From Macrotrachela quadricornifera (lineage: Eukaryota > Rotifera > Eurotatoria > Philodinida > Philodinidae), in contig JAJEKB010021488.1 in assembly GCA_022393335.1 (NCBI GenBank), forward strand, positions 1,290,878 to 1,354,877: DNA of 64,000 bases, written 5' to 3'. The translations under genes were made by a program, and so were the position numbers. The notes beneath the pieces are model-generated. The model was not told where the DNA came from. It saw nothing but the letters and a program-made list of their open reading frames with translations, and ran no database searches. This document shows, piece after piece, positions 20,696-32,635 of the stretch (positions are counted from its first letter, which is position 1; each line of letters starts with the position of its first letter).

Positions 20696-23473
20696 ATGGC
20701 GGCGACAACAACACGGTAATTTTATCATAATATCAAATAATTTGCCTATTTTTTTATTAAGTATTATCGTTTAATAATAGAATAAAATCATAATGAAAGA
20801 TTGTTATAAAACGTCAGACAGTGTTTAATTCATTACATAGATATATAATTTTAATGATGTTTCTATCTATTTAAGGAATGAGAGAATACTATGTGGTTTA
20901 TGCAATTCATATATTGATAAAAATAAATATCGTGCTCATGTTGCGGAATGTGACTTAGTAAATAATGATAATGAAATTCAGACAGTTCTGAAAGTATGTG
21001 GTTTATGTGGAAGACAAGTTCAAGATTTAATTCTACATTATCAAACATGTACAGGTGGAAATGAGACAAATAATAATATGTATAACAAACGGCGAAGTTC
21101 ACCAATTCCATCAGTAAGTTCATGTGATAAATTCATTTTTCATTGTTTGGAATAATGAATATACAAAACATATATATAGAATTATATGTTTCTTTACGAG
21201 AAGAAATTTGAGTTTATTATATACTATTTCACATGGAAATTGTTTCTAAGATTTAACAAATTAGGAATTTAAAATAAGTGCATTATATCTAATTTTCACA
21301 ATGTTAAGAGTTATGAATTTGCAAAAGCTACTGTTCCAATTCGGAAAAGTACCAAAGAATGCATCATATGTTTTAAAATAATCTCCGAGGACGATTTTAT
21401 CGAACATGTAGATAGATGTATTCTTAACTCGTCAGCAAGACCAACAACCATGGAAAACACTAAGGAATGCATTATCTGCTTTAATATGATTGCTGACAAT
21501 GACTATAAAAGACATGTTGATGCATGTGTTTCTAAATCTTCTTCAAATTCAAATTCAATATCGATTACTAAACAAAATCAAAATTTGTGTTTTAAATGGT
21601 ACAGTAAACTTGTTAATCTTTATTATATAAATAAATATTCGTTCTTGTAGTTCATCTTCAGTCAATATTTCAAAAAATTCTAGCCATACTATTCCATGTC
21701 GAGTACATCATATTTATTGTCTTAAATGTCTTCGATATTCAATGAATGAATATATTCAATCTAATATTATTCCTGTTTGTCATTCAAATTTTTGTGATTA
21801 TGAACTTTCTCGATATGATATTGCATGTTTACCATTTGAAGCAGACTTTATTAATCGTCTATTAACATGTGTGAAAAATACACAACGTGTTGAATGCCCT
21901 TTATGTTTATTCTATGTTGATTTTAATACTATGGCTGATTTTGAGAATCATGTAGCTTCATGTACCTCAGGCAATACTCTTCCTTGCGAATATTGTCATT
22001 GTCTATACAATAAATATCGATTAGATGAACATTCAAAACAATGTCGTAATCTTTCACATTCTCAACAACAACAAGCATTAATAGATTTTCTCTTACCTCG
22101 AACTAAATATCCATTGACTAGACAACAGATTCATTTCTTTCTCGAATATAGAAAAAAAGAACATATATCACTTGATCCACATTCAATTGTCGATGCACTT
22201 GCTGTATTTGGTATATTTAAAGCTTTTCTCTTTTATTTTTTCATTATTTCTCGACTGTTTTTCTTTTCTATTAGGTAATACATTTCCATTTGAAATTCCT
22301 ACTCGTGATTGTGATGTGTGTATGGAAGCATGTATCTATGATGATATTTTTGTTTTTGGTTGTCAAGATACTCATAAATTATGTTATAATTGTTTTGAAA
22401 ATTCATGTATGACAAAGATGAATAGTAATGAAATACTTACATGTGCATTATGTACTTATCAATTACAAGAAGGAGAAATTAAACAATTACGAATAGCAGA
22501 AGATCGAAAAAAACAATTTCTAGAATATCAAATACAGAAAACATTTAATGTTTATGTTGGTGGTACTCAAGGAGTAATTAAATGTCCAAATCAAGGATGT
22601 AAATGGGTAGCTGAAATATCGAACCCTAATGATCGATTTCAAGTACAATGTCATTTATGTGGTTATGAGTTTTGTTCACTTTGTAGTCAACAATATCATT
22701 TTCGAACAACATGTCAACAAATTCCAGAAATTACTCAACGTTGGTTTTTTTGGTGTAATACAGGTAAGATTTTTTTTAATTCACGTTCACTTTTATTATA
22801 TCATCTATGTTTTTTCAAAGAGCGTGATAATTATTGGCAAGCTCGAGCACAACAAGATGCTAACTTTAGAGTAAAATTAGAAGATTATGAACAACAAAAA
22901 GCAGCAAATACACAACGAAATGAAGAATTACGTCAACGTTATAATGAATTACTTGCTGATGAGACTTACAAAGCTCAAAATTGTCGACTTTGTCCACATT
23001 GTCATCGAGTTGTACAGCATATAAGTGGATGTGATTCAATGGTATGTGGTAGAAATTATCATGGTGGTGATCAACAATCGGGTTGTGGTCGAAATTTTAA
23101 CTGGTTAAAAGCTCTTCCTTATGCACCTATTGCTAATAGAGGACCAAAACAAGTTAAAAGTAATCTACGTCCTCCTGAACAACAACAAGCTATAATACAT
23201 GAAGGTGTTCAGTAAGTATCAATGTATTATATAAAATATTTTAATTGTTTATAAATTTTATTTAGATGTGATGGCTGTCATAATGAAGTTCAAGGTATTC
23301 GATTTGATTGTATTCATTGTGCTTCGTTAACATTTTGTGAGAAATGTGAACAACGTTGTACACTTGAACATTCAAATCAAATTCGTGATCAACAAAAACA
23401 ACAGCATGTTTTTCAATTAATAACAACACCACAAAATCAGACAACGAATCATGGTCAATGTATTATTATTTAA
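20696..23473 (+). CDS. RBR (RING-IBR-RING) E3 ubiquitin ligase with UBZ-like fingers and C-terminal ZZ finger
   Basis: Seven exons in frame (20696-20715, 20876-21113, 21309-21598, 21651-22210, 22275-22763, 22821-23211, 23266-23473) give 731 residues. The N-terminal third has at least four short C-x2-C...H-x3-C fingers (CIICFKIISEDDFIEHVDRC, CIICFNMIADNDYKRHVDAC and two weaker ones), with UBZ4-like spacing. RING1 (CDVCMEAC...CALC) lies at ~380-427, IBR (CPNQGCKW...CSLCSQQYHF) at ~473-520, and the second RING (CPHCHRVVQHISGCDSMVC) at ~590-632. The Cys in SGC is the likely catalytic thioester residue. Residues ~665-700 form a ZZ finger (CDGCHNEV...CIHC...CEKC). RBR ligases take ubiquitin from E2 onto that Cys and pass it to the target. 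The 57-base intron at 22764-22820 is a multiple of three, so its retention would keep the frame. Confidence 0.85.
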
Positions 23474-24143
23474 AAGATATTAATACATTAAATTCAGTGA
23501 TCAATTTTTTCAGATAGATTGATCAATAAGTTTCTTTTTTTTAATAATGAAAAATTTTTATACACGAATCTTAACATCGACAAGTCGGTTTTGAACACTA
23601 ATAATTCTATTGTTCTCAGACAATATATCCTATTCCACGAGAGTGAGTTAAAGAGAAGCACACTGTGATCGCAATTTCGCCCTTGCTTAAGGATCTAATC
23701 AGACGGTTTGATTTGTGGTAACCTAGATTCCATTCAAATGATCAAGAGAGAGTACAAGTAAAATGACGATAAGGGTAGTGTGTATAGCATCTCTTCTCTC
23801 GATTTCAATCCTGGCTAAAGGAATTATCGAGTGTTTTGAAGTATCGTATAGATGTACACTATGATTGAATGATCGGAATATCATCATAAAGAAGGTTTTT
23901 GTTTCTGTACATAGCGGTCTAATTGTTTATTTCAAACAGATTAGATGGGAGTGGTATGAAGTAAGCGATAGGGTTTCTTGGCGTTGTGCACTGATATTAT
24001 TAATAATGAAACTTATTCGAAATACCTTTGATGATGAATAATAATAATAGGTCTCTTATTAATATTATTAATAAGGGAAGACCCTCAGGTGTGGCCCACA
24101 GATTTCAACGAAAGCGATGGGGACTTGTTAGATCAAGTGTACC
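23474..24143. other. spacer with retroelement tail relics
   Basis: Non-coding. Two hammerhead-like relics on the minus strand are described separately. A short palindrome TTATTAATATTATTAATAA lies near 24057. Confidence 0.4.
23665..23832 (-). ncRNA. relics of tandem hammerhead ribozymes (PLE tail)
   Basis: Minus strand: CTGATTA (expected CTGATGA), stem II TCCTT-AAGC-AAGG, GGCGAAAT at 23672-23702. A weaker relic with TCCTTTAGCCAGGA and GAAAT lies at about 23800-23832. The stem II loop matches the PLE ribozymes at 5309 and 5495. Core bases are mutated, so activity is unlikely. Confidence 0.4.
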
Positions 24144-24724
24144 TAAATTTTAAAGAAAATAATGTAAATCATGTAGTTTTATGACTAGTATATATTTATA
24201 TCAAAAATGGAAATTTTCGATCTTATACGATCATTTTCAACCATAACCAGGACAAAAAATTAACTAGATGTTACAAAACAAAAACAAAACAATCAAATGA
24301 TAGAGAATTGATTATATAACTATAACTATAACAACATAAACATAATAATTATAACTTCATTATCATTAACTTCATTATCATTGACTTCATTAACTGATGT
24401 TGATACATATTTGAATGACGGTGATGACGATGATGACGGTGATGACAATAATGTTGATACACCAATACCATTCAAATCCAATAACAATGATAATGAAGTT
24501 AATGATAATGAAGTTATAATTATTATGTTTATGTTGTTATAGTTATAGTTATATAATCAATTCTCTATCATTTGATTGTTTTGTTTTTGTTTTGTAACAT
24601 CTAGTTAATTTTTTGTCCTGGTTATGGTTGAAAATGATCGTATAAGATCGAAAATTTCCATTTTTGATATAAATATATACTAGTCATAAAACTACATGAT
24701 TTACATTATTTTCTTTAAAATTTA
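24144..24724. mobile_element. 581-bp palindromic element, apparently perfect 240-bp arms
   Basis: 24144-24383 and 24485-24724 are reverse complements with no mismatch that I could find. The loop is 101 bp with a GATGAC-type microsatellite. Ends are TA-AATTTTAAAG / CTTTAAAATT-TA, so a TA target site is possible. No coding capacity. It may be a foldback transposon or a recent inverted duplication. Confidence 0.8.
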
Positions 24725-27096
24725 AATGTCATTCTATAATCTTGTTCAGATTGGACTATTCGTTTGCAACGTTTTTTGAAAAATAACGAATCGTTTTTGA
24801 TGAAATAAAAAATTGTCCACCTTGTAGAGAATTTTCAGACGAATCTTTTAAAAAAAAATTGACCCCGAGAAGATGAAATTTAAGAGAGATGTCAGTCAAA
24901 TACTGGAAGGTCCGTTTATTCTGGGATACTCGATATATTAGTCAAACTGATTATTATCAACACATATTCCTATTAACTTCGTTCAAAATATTTATCGTTA
25001 TATGTTATAAGCAAACAAAATGTCTTAATTAGAATAGTATAACAATAACAAAAGTACGCATCTTTTTTTTCCAAACTAATAAATAAGTACTTAAACATAA
25101 ATTACTCGAACTTTATCAAAATTTTCCTGTACGAAAATTTTCATATTAGTCCATAGAATTCAATCTAAAACATTAGGGCAAAATACAATTAACATTATTA
25201 ATTATTACTGGTCCTCAATAAGATGTTGATATAAATAAATGATCGGCAAATAGGTATTAAGTAGTATATGAATCTATGTTCACAATGATCCATCAAAATT
25301 CATCTCTTCTAAGAGCATTATTTTTATCCTTTTTGTCTTATATTCTTGCTTTGTTTTCATTTATTATCTTTTTATCTTTTCATTTATTAACTTGTGCTCT
25401 TATGCAGAGCTCTGAAGAGTGTTTATATTTCAATAAATTACACGAAACGCGTTAGCGAAATAAATTCTGTGATTCTTTTTCATTAAAGGCACAACATTTA
25501 AATATTATTTATTTTTGATTTTTAATAACGTAGTCGATTACTGAAAAGCAAAGATTTCGACCGGCAGATTGAACTTGTTTTTTCGTCAAGAGATAGGATC
25601 TATCTCTTTCTCGATTGATTTACTCTCAAATTGAACTTCCAAACGTTTTTCAGAACCAACATATTTCAAATACTACAGGTCTTACAAAAAAGGGTGTGTC
25701 AAACAAACCCGTCGATATATAGTTTTCGGTCAAGTGGGAATGTTTCAAATAAAATACCGACTTCTCTATGGAGATTATCTATTATGTGCTACAAGGTATT
25801 GCCCAGATTATACCTTTTGACTCTATCACCAAAAGAACGTGTAGACGAAGATGAAACAGAACTTTGAATAGAACAAAAAGGAATCTTTTAATACTCGCAC
25901 ATTTACTCAGAAAACAAGCATATGACAATAAAGTGACGGGATATCCGCTTGAGTCGACTGTTTTCAAAAGTTTTCGTCCGAAGATTTTAGGTAAATTAGG
26001 TGCATTCGTTTGGTGGAATCATATTCATACTTGCAAAAATGAAACGTTACACCTGGCCACATTATAAACAATTCGTGTTTAGTGACGTTTGAACGTGGCA
26101 AAATTAATGCACCACAGCAAACATTTTGATCTGGAAAATTTCGTTGTTTTACATTTAAATCAAGTATAAGTATTGTGTTTGATTTTGGTCTAGCTAAAAT
26201 AAAAAAACACGAAAACACAAAGCCGCATTTTTTTCTTTCATTTTTAAGCGTTGCTTAATGATGTTTTGTCTTTACATCAGATTAAACGTTTCCCAATACC
26301 CTTTGTTAAGAAATAAGAATGTTTTTCCTTAATGTAGTTAGGGAAGATTCACAGTTTTAATCGTTTTCAAGAACATGCAACCTTTCTCATAGACTTCATA
26401 TGGTTCTTATGCAAAAATATAGTGAAAAATACAAAGTCCGCTTTTCTGGTAAAAAGATAATAGCCTCTTTCTTGAAAATATAGTAGCCCTCTGAGCTTTT
26501 AACTTTTTGCAGTGAAATTAGTTGAAATTACATTTAGAAACATTTGTAATGACTTGAATCAATCAACAAAAAAAATTCGAGAGATTACTGTAAGACAAAC
26601 CCTAGATTGTCTTTAAAGATGTCTACAATGTTTTTAGATCGTTAATCGAGAATTTTTTCCAATGACATATTCAGCTTAACTTAAAATCATCTCTTCAAAT
26701 TTCGAAAAGTGAGCCTGAAGGCAACGTAGATTTTCGAGAAAATTAATTTTTCGCACGAAGCTGCACAAGGTTCACTATTAACATCCAAAACTACGTTTTA
26801 TGCAACGTGTCTGACGTTAGAATTACTCTAAAAAGCAACGCATTTTTTTTCAGATACGTACGATAACGACTTTCCCCGATGATTTTAGTCAAAAACAGTT
26901 CTTTAAAATTTTGATCGATACTTACATTTTTTTTACGCAATTAAAAAGTGAACCAATCTCCTATTCCTTCTGAAAGATGTTTGTCAACGTATGAAAGTCT
27001 GGTAAACGTCTTTGCTTAGCGAAAACTTTGGCGCATTTAGGTGCTTTTTTTGGAAAGAAAAGAAATCTAAACTTTAATCGTCTTAACTGACTACGA
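24725..27096. other. long non-coding stretch
   Basis: Several short open frames (around 25630-26220) have no family resemblance, no splice logic and skewed composition. A well-formed hammerhead motif lies at 25407-25457. The 3' end of the TIR gene borders it on the right. Confidence 0.4.
25407..25457 (+). ncRNA. hammerhead ribozyme motif with intact core
   Basis: Stem I strand AGCT, core CTGAAGA (25412-25418), stem II GTGTTTAT / ATAA..ACAC, GAAAC (25444-25448), minimal helix III AC-GC-GT, cleavage base T25453, then AGCG closing stem I. All invariant core bases match. Only three stem I pairs are clear. CTGAAGA followed by GAAACGCGTT is typical of ribozymes in Penelope-like tails or retrozymes. 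No RT is recognisable nearby. Confidence 0.6.
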
Positions 27097-29376
27097 CTAC
27101 ATACTTTCAAAAAATGCGCGATCATTTTCAGCATATTCTTGTACCATGTGGCCCAATGCGAAACTTGTAAATTTTACTTCTGGTTTCATATATTTTTCCT
27201 TCTCTTCCTCCTTCAAATACAATCTGATGTAAGCCATTAATAAATCACTTGTTTTATTTTTTCTTAATGCACGATATAATAGCCAGCAATAGGGTCCAAA
27301 TGATTTCACTTGAGAAAGTTTTACCAGTGGAAGATTGTTTAATATTCGTTTAAGTGGTACATTTAGAAGTTTTACAAAAATTTCAATGCACGCATTTGCT
27401 GCTTCTTCTGAAAGTTGTACGTATGAATTTACCTTGCCAGTTGTATTGACAATATCACCTGCAAATCCTTTTCTTAGAAGATCTCTCATCCAAGATGCCT
27501 TATCGCTGGTAAATGACAGTGAACTAAAGCATTCATCACAAAGTCCCTCGATAGCCATTCTGACTACATCGTTAAGAGTTTTTTCATTATTTGCTAATTC
27601 TAGATCATAGAAAACACCTACAAAGTTACCCGTTTCTAGTAGTGAATCGAGTTCATTGCTGGAATTTTCTGGCTCTAAATATATTTCAAAAATAAATGTA
27701 AGTAAGTTGTAGTTGCTCAATAAATTTTCTCCAATGTTCTAAACCTCTAAGACTCCGTTTTTGAAAGTTTCAAACATCTTAGATCCTCTTTTCTATCTTC
27801 GAACATAAAGACTGTGTTTACTTTGACACCTATGATTCCAAGCTATTGATTGATTATAATGATTTCTGTGGATCTTTGTTGACATATCAATCAGTTTCCA
27901 GATATGACAATATTTCTTTACTAAACTGAAGTTGTCAGTTATTGTTAATAAACAAACCCAACGATACGAACAGGAAAATATCTGAGACCGGACAGAACTT
28001 ATACAAAATATGTAGAAAGATGGAGCAGTTTTTTTCTAGCATACCACTAGCATTTTTAATTCCAAAAACCTTAGATTTCAGAGTTTTTTTATTTTACTGT
28101 TTTGCTCTACAGAACTTTCTAGCTAAAACGTACAAATAAATTCGAAAGAAGCAGGACGAAAATTTTTCTAGACAAGCGCCATCGACCAGTTTAGTCGTCA
28201 TTTCACTGATTTTTCTAAAAACAATGTTGCTTCAAAAATATTTTGTCAGATTTTGTAGGAATGCTTTTGCTGGTCATTTTGCTGACACTATAAATTTATG
28301 GGATCAATTAATTATGAATTCTAGATCTATTTCAGAAGGCTTTCGGTATCTGAATCTCCCAAAACTTGTCACAGAACCATTTTCACCGATCTTAATAGTC
28401 GTGCGAAAAGAAGCATGTGATTTGCAGCTTGATGCATCAATTTTTCAACTAGCTTTTTATTCAGCTGTTAAAACTTCCGTACCATTTTGCAATACAAACG
28501 GTTAGATGATGTAGAATTTTGCGATGATTACGCTGTGTATATACTTTTGCTAAAACCAAAAAGAAACTTAAACTAAGTACTCACTAGATTGTGTTTGTAA
28601 GAAAAGAGATTCTGGTTCAGATTGTTTCATCGCAATTGATAGTTGATGAGATGGGGATACATCAGTATTTGATTCTGAATTTGTGCCAGCTGCCTTTGAA
28701 GTTGAAGAGTGTAAAATTGTTTGAATTTGTTGGTAAAGCAGCTCTGCATATTCTGAATAATTGGTTGAATTACAGCCACGGAAATCTACCCAGAGTAATC
28801 CAGCAGTGATCAAGCCTAAAGATAAGAGAGAGTTGGCCGGTTGCAATAGCTTCTTAGACATCAACTCTGTTCTACATCCGCAAAGTATTACCTAACCATC
28901 CAGTTGGTTTCCAATCTCTTTCAAGTCGAACTGGTATTATTGGAATGTTTTTAGTTCTTGTATATTGCAACTCTTGTTGACAATTTTCTGAATTTTGATA
29001 CTTTTGTGTTAAAAAACATACGACAACATTTGCATTTTCTACACCATCGGCCATACTATTCATAATAGAGTACAAAATGGAAAAAGATACCCAGGTTGAT
29101 AGAAAATTAACCACTTTAACCTTACCATTGATAGATGTTTGCGGTCATTCCACCGTTAATATCCATCCAAATTGCTAAATTTTTTGACAGCAAGAATGTG
29201 TATACATTTTTTACCAATTCTTGATTTGCCCATTGATACGAAAGCATTACGTGTTTAGACTTGGGCAAACTTGGAGTAACAGTAGTAGCAACATCAGGAT
29301 GAGCCTCTTTTGTTTTTGTAGCTATAATGGTCGTAGCCGGTATTGTTGTCGAGGTTGCAGACGAACACTGTCCCAT
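27097..29376 (-). CDS. TIR-domain protein with novel C-terminal helical region
   Basis: Four minus-strand exons: 29376-29126, 29055-28892, 28815-28585, 27674-27097, joining in frame to 407 residues. Start MGQCSS fits N-myristoylation plus a palmitoylated Cys, so the protein is probably membrane-attached. Residues ~41-150 are a TIR domain: KHVMLSYQWANQELV (box 1), GGMTANIYQCMADGVENA, VVVCFLTQKYQNSENC, then Glu112 in CQQEL at the position of the catalytic glutamate of NAD-cleaving SARM1-type TIRs, and PIIPVRLERDWKPTGWLG. After a Ser/Gln-rich linker the last exon (~193 residues) is alpha-helical (EKTLNDVVRMAIEGLC, EEAANACIEIFVKLLN, YCWLLYRALRKNKTSD) and matches no domain I know. The last intron is ~910 bp versus about 70 for the others. 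The exon 4 link rests on frame and splice signals only. A role in innate defence or NAD signalling is inferred. Confidence 0.75.
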
Positions 29377-31540
29377 TTTTTGTGCTAATATTTAGTTGGT
29401 AATCTGCAAGAACAAGCTGAGTTATGAGAAAAGGGGTACTAATGTGTTTCGAACTAGGAACGAATTTTAAAACAAATATGAAAAAATCGTATTTTGAATT
29501 ATCTAGGAAAACTATAGCTCTTTCTATGCCATTACTTAATTCATTGTGTCTGTATAAAAAAAACTTACAATATACGGTGGCGCATTATCTGCAGCAATAA
29601 AGTATTTGGAAAGATCAAGCACAGTAAATCAATCTTATTTGAAAAATATTAAACTTTGCGCTTCTTTCGGATTTTTCATAAACATAATACTTTGCGATCC
29701 TCTACCACCTTAATTTTTCAGTAAAAACCGTCTGAATATTTCTAACAACTCGGCCTTTTCAAGACTCAAAGTAGAGCGAAAAAAGTATGTGTTAAAAATT
29801 CTCGATGCTTCTCGCAGTTCTTCCTATGTAATTTGCACGTTTCGGATTTTCTCGATGACTACGCGTTCGCATTTTCCCAAACATAAAATTGTTTTTTTAA
29901 ACCTAGTTACGCGAGAAGCAAAAATTTAAGGCTTTACTTCGTGTGTTTTTATGAAAAAAAGATTTTTTACTGTAAGGATTGTATTAGTCATGCTTTGTCA
30001 ATCTTTCTTGTCGCTTTCACACTTTCGGAAAAGAAAAAGAACGCGTACATACTTTTTTTTTTTCGTATTCAATTCTCATTTTTGCGCATGGTTTAATACT
30101 TCAGCTAAATTTACTCACATCTAACAGGAATATTTTTCGATGCGGTTAAAATATAGCTGTATACGTTTTTTAATTGACTCTTTTTGAAAAAAAATGCACT
30201 TTTACTCTACAACAGAAGTAAAGGCTTTTAATTTCTTTTTTCTTTTCTTTCTCGAATTCACATCATACAGAGAAGCAACCATGTTGAAACAAATAAATAA
30301 AAAAAAATTCTCAGCAATGACGACCGAAGAAAACAAACATTTTTTTTTCTTTTTTCTTCTTGTTGAATAACGTGACAAATAAGGCGTATTGAATGAACAG
30401 TCTAATTACACTTCTTTCTTTTTTACTGGAGAAACATATGGACACAATCCCGAGTGTACGTTTATAGATAATCTAGTGGAACAGATTAAAAGACTAATAA
30501 TAGTAGCAGCAATCAGTAGCGAAGTATAGTCGAAAGGCGGCTGAGCACACAGAAGAACATGTAGTTTTAGAGTAGAGCATAACGTGCGTTGATAAGAAAT
30601 CCATCAACAATTCAAGCTTTTCTCTTCATTACCATGGCAGCTTATTAATAGTCTCAGTGCATCTATTTTATCTAGAATCAAAATTTCCCCTATCACCCGC
30701 ATTATTGTTCCCAATCGTCAAAAATGGAATTTATTGACACTGAATAGTAAGAGTTATGAAAATTTTTTAATATCAAATTTAAGAAGCATTCAGCAATTTG
30801 ATACTTCTTTTGCGATGAAAAAGTAAAATGACAAGAATTCCAAAATACAGTCAAATGTTTTTCTTGAATATTTTTACATGGTTTGATAGAGTTCGTCGAG
30901 CTCTACAAAACTATATATCCCCTTGGTCAAAAATAGTTTTACACAGTATTTCTAATAAATCATCATTATAAATGAACACTTTGAAAAAGGTAGTTGTAAT
31001 ATTCGAATAGCGCGCCTAGTACTCTACAACCCTATATATATTCAATTTAACTTTCATTTGTTTATTAAAAATGAAATAAAGAGTAATGCATCAGATAAGC
31101 GACATGTTAAAACTGATGAATATAGAGGGTGATAGAGCGTTTCACTCGGTTTCAAAATATGTACTTACTTTTTTTTTTATAACGTGTTTCTATATTGAAA
31201 ATGAACTTGAAAAAATGAACAAAACAACACACAAAATACGATAAAAAATCGAACGGAAAAGGATGAAAAAATTCATTTCCTAGGAATCTGAAGATGAGGA
31301 TGCCTTTAAATTACATAGATATAATTTTTACAAAGAATTGCAATTCAAAATGTTTATATATAGAATTGTTTGGGCTTTCCGAATGCATAATTATTTTTTC
31401 TGAAATGTTTATTTATGGTGATGATTTATTAGAAATACTGTAAAATTATTTTTGATCAGAGAGATACATGAAAAAATGTTCCAACAGAGTTATTGGATTG
31501 AAATTCACTCAAAGCTATAGAAAAAATATACAAAAATCCT

Positions 31541-31621
31541 GCATTTTTTGTGGAACTCATTTATGAAAAATGTGAGTATAAGTTTTAAGTCGAAGTTTGG
31601 CGGCTCTCATCTCTCCCCCAT
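31541..31621. repeat. dispersed repeat, copy 2 (inverted to copy at 7901)
   Basis: Contains GTGGAACTCAT, AAAAATGTGAGT and TTTTAAGTCGAAGTTTGGCG, the complement of 7901-7969 with small differences. Confidence 0.6.
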
Positions 31622-31932
31622 TACAGACACTTCCTCACTGCAAACATTAGCAATTTAATAAAACAAGATAATATAATGTCCATACTTCTACAAAAGTTTA
31701 GTATACTTTAAAGTGTTTGTCGAAACTTGACTAACTTGAACTTGTTTTGGAACGTTTTAAAGAATTTGAATGCTGATTCTGATGCGAATTAAGATTTACT
31801 TTTAGGATGTTAAAGATGATAGGCAATGATGCATGGATTTGCAATAATTAGCATATGATCTGTATAAAAAATCGTAATTTCATCAGAATATAACTTTGAG
31901 AAAGAAATAGCATCATTGTTTATGAGTTAATG

Positions 31933-32003
31933 CACTCTAAAAAAAATAGGAGCTTTGCCGAACCTTTTTTGGGGGTTGGTAAAGCTTCTATTTTTTTAGA
32001 GTG
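31933..32003. mobile_element. 71-bp miniature inverted-repeat element
   Basis: CACTCTAAAAAAAATAGGAG with CTTTGCC, mirrored by GGTAAAG and CTTCTATTTTTTTAGAGTG, around a G/T-rich loop. It is essentially all hairpin. Confidence 0.6.
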
Positions 32004-32161
32004 TATTGTCGTGGAATGCCACTATTTCTACTCACCCACCTCCCCCCCAACCCTCAAACTTAATAGTTCGAATTATTAATATCGTTTATCTCTTTCTTTT
32101 ATTCTCTTGTTTTCTTCTAATAAATATGGTCGTATTTATAGTGTGAATCTCATTTTTCTAT

Positions 32162-32200
32162 GTTCCTGATGATGATAAGAGATTCTTATCGAAAACTTGA
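32162..32200 (+). ncRNA. hammerhead-like motif in a retroelement-type tail
   Basis: CTGATGA (32166-32172), perfect 6-bp stem II GATAAG/CTTATC, then GAAAAC and TTGAATAAAAT. The core is right but helix III and stem I are not convincing, so this may be only a PLE/LINE 3' tail. Confidence 0.35.
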
Positions 32201-32635
32201 ATAAAATTATGATTTTTGTTCAAATCTATCATGTTCTTAGTAGCAGTTTTATACTTAATAATTTATAAATTAATTTCTACTGCTTTAACTCAAAATTATT
32301 CAATTAAATATATGAATTAACAGATATTAAACTTCATTTATTAATAATTCTTTTGTAAAAAAAACAGGGTTTTTTCTATTTAATGCACAGGAGAGAAATA
32401 AAATAAGATGACTCAAAATCGTTACAAGTATATATGTATTCATCTTTGATAGTCATACGCTCAAATAATGTTTCTCCCTATATTATGATTTATTAAACAA
32501 ACATTTGCAAAGGGAATTCTCACGGATGTTTTTCTTTCCAACTTCTAAAAGTAAAAATCTCACCTCTTTAGAAATTGATGTCGATAGAATGAGAAAGCAA
32601 TTTCATTTTTTCTCTTCTTTTATACGAAAAATAAA

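Larger units (their letters stand above)
29377..32635. other. 3.3-kb non-coding stretch
   Basis: AT-rich with poly-A/T runs and no gene. It holds the second copy of the 7.9-kb repeat (31541-31621), a tiny MITE (31933-32003) and a hammerhead-like retroelement tail (32162-32200). The left end contains the TIR gene promoter. Confidence 0.4.

Noticed and set aside
25631..26218. Cluster of short frames on both strands
   Set aside because: No conserved motifs, no consistent exon structure.
28224..28505. Plus-strand 93-codon frame inside the long TIR-gene intron
   Set aside because: No recognisable domain or splice context; possibly inserted DNA but unsupported as a gene.
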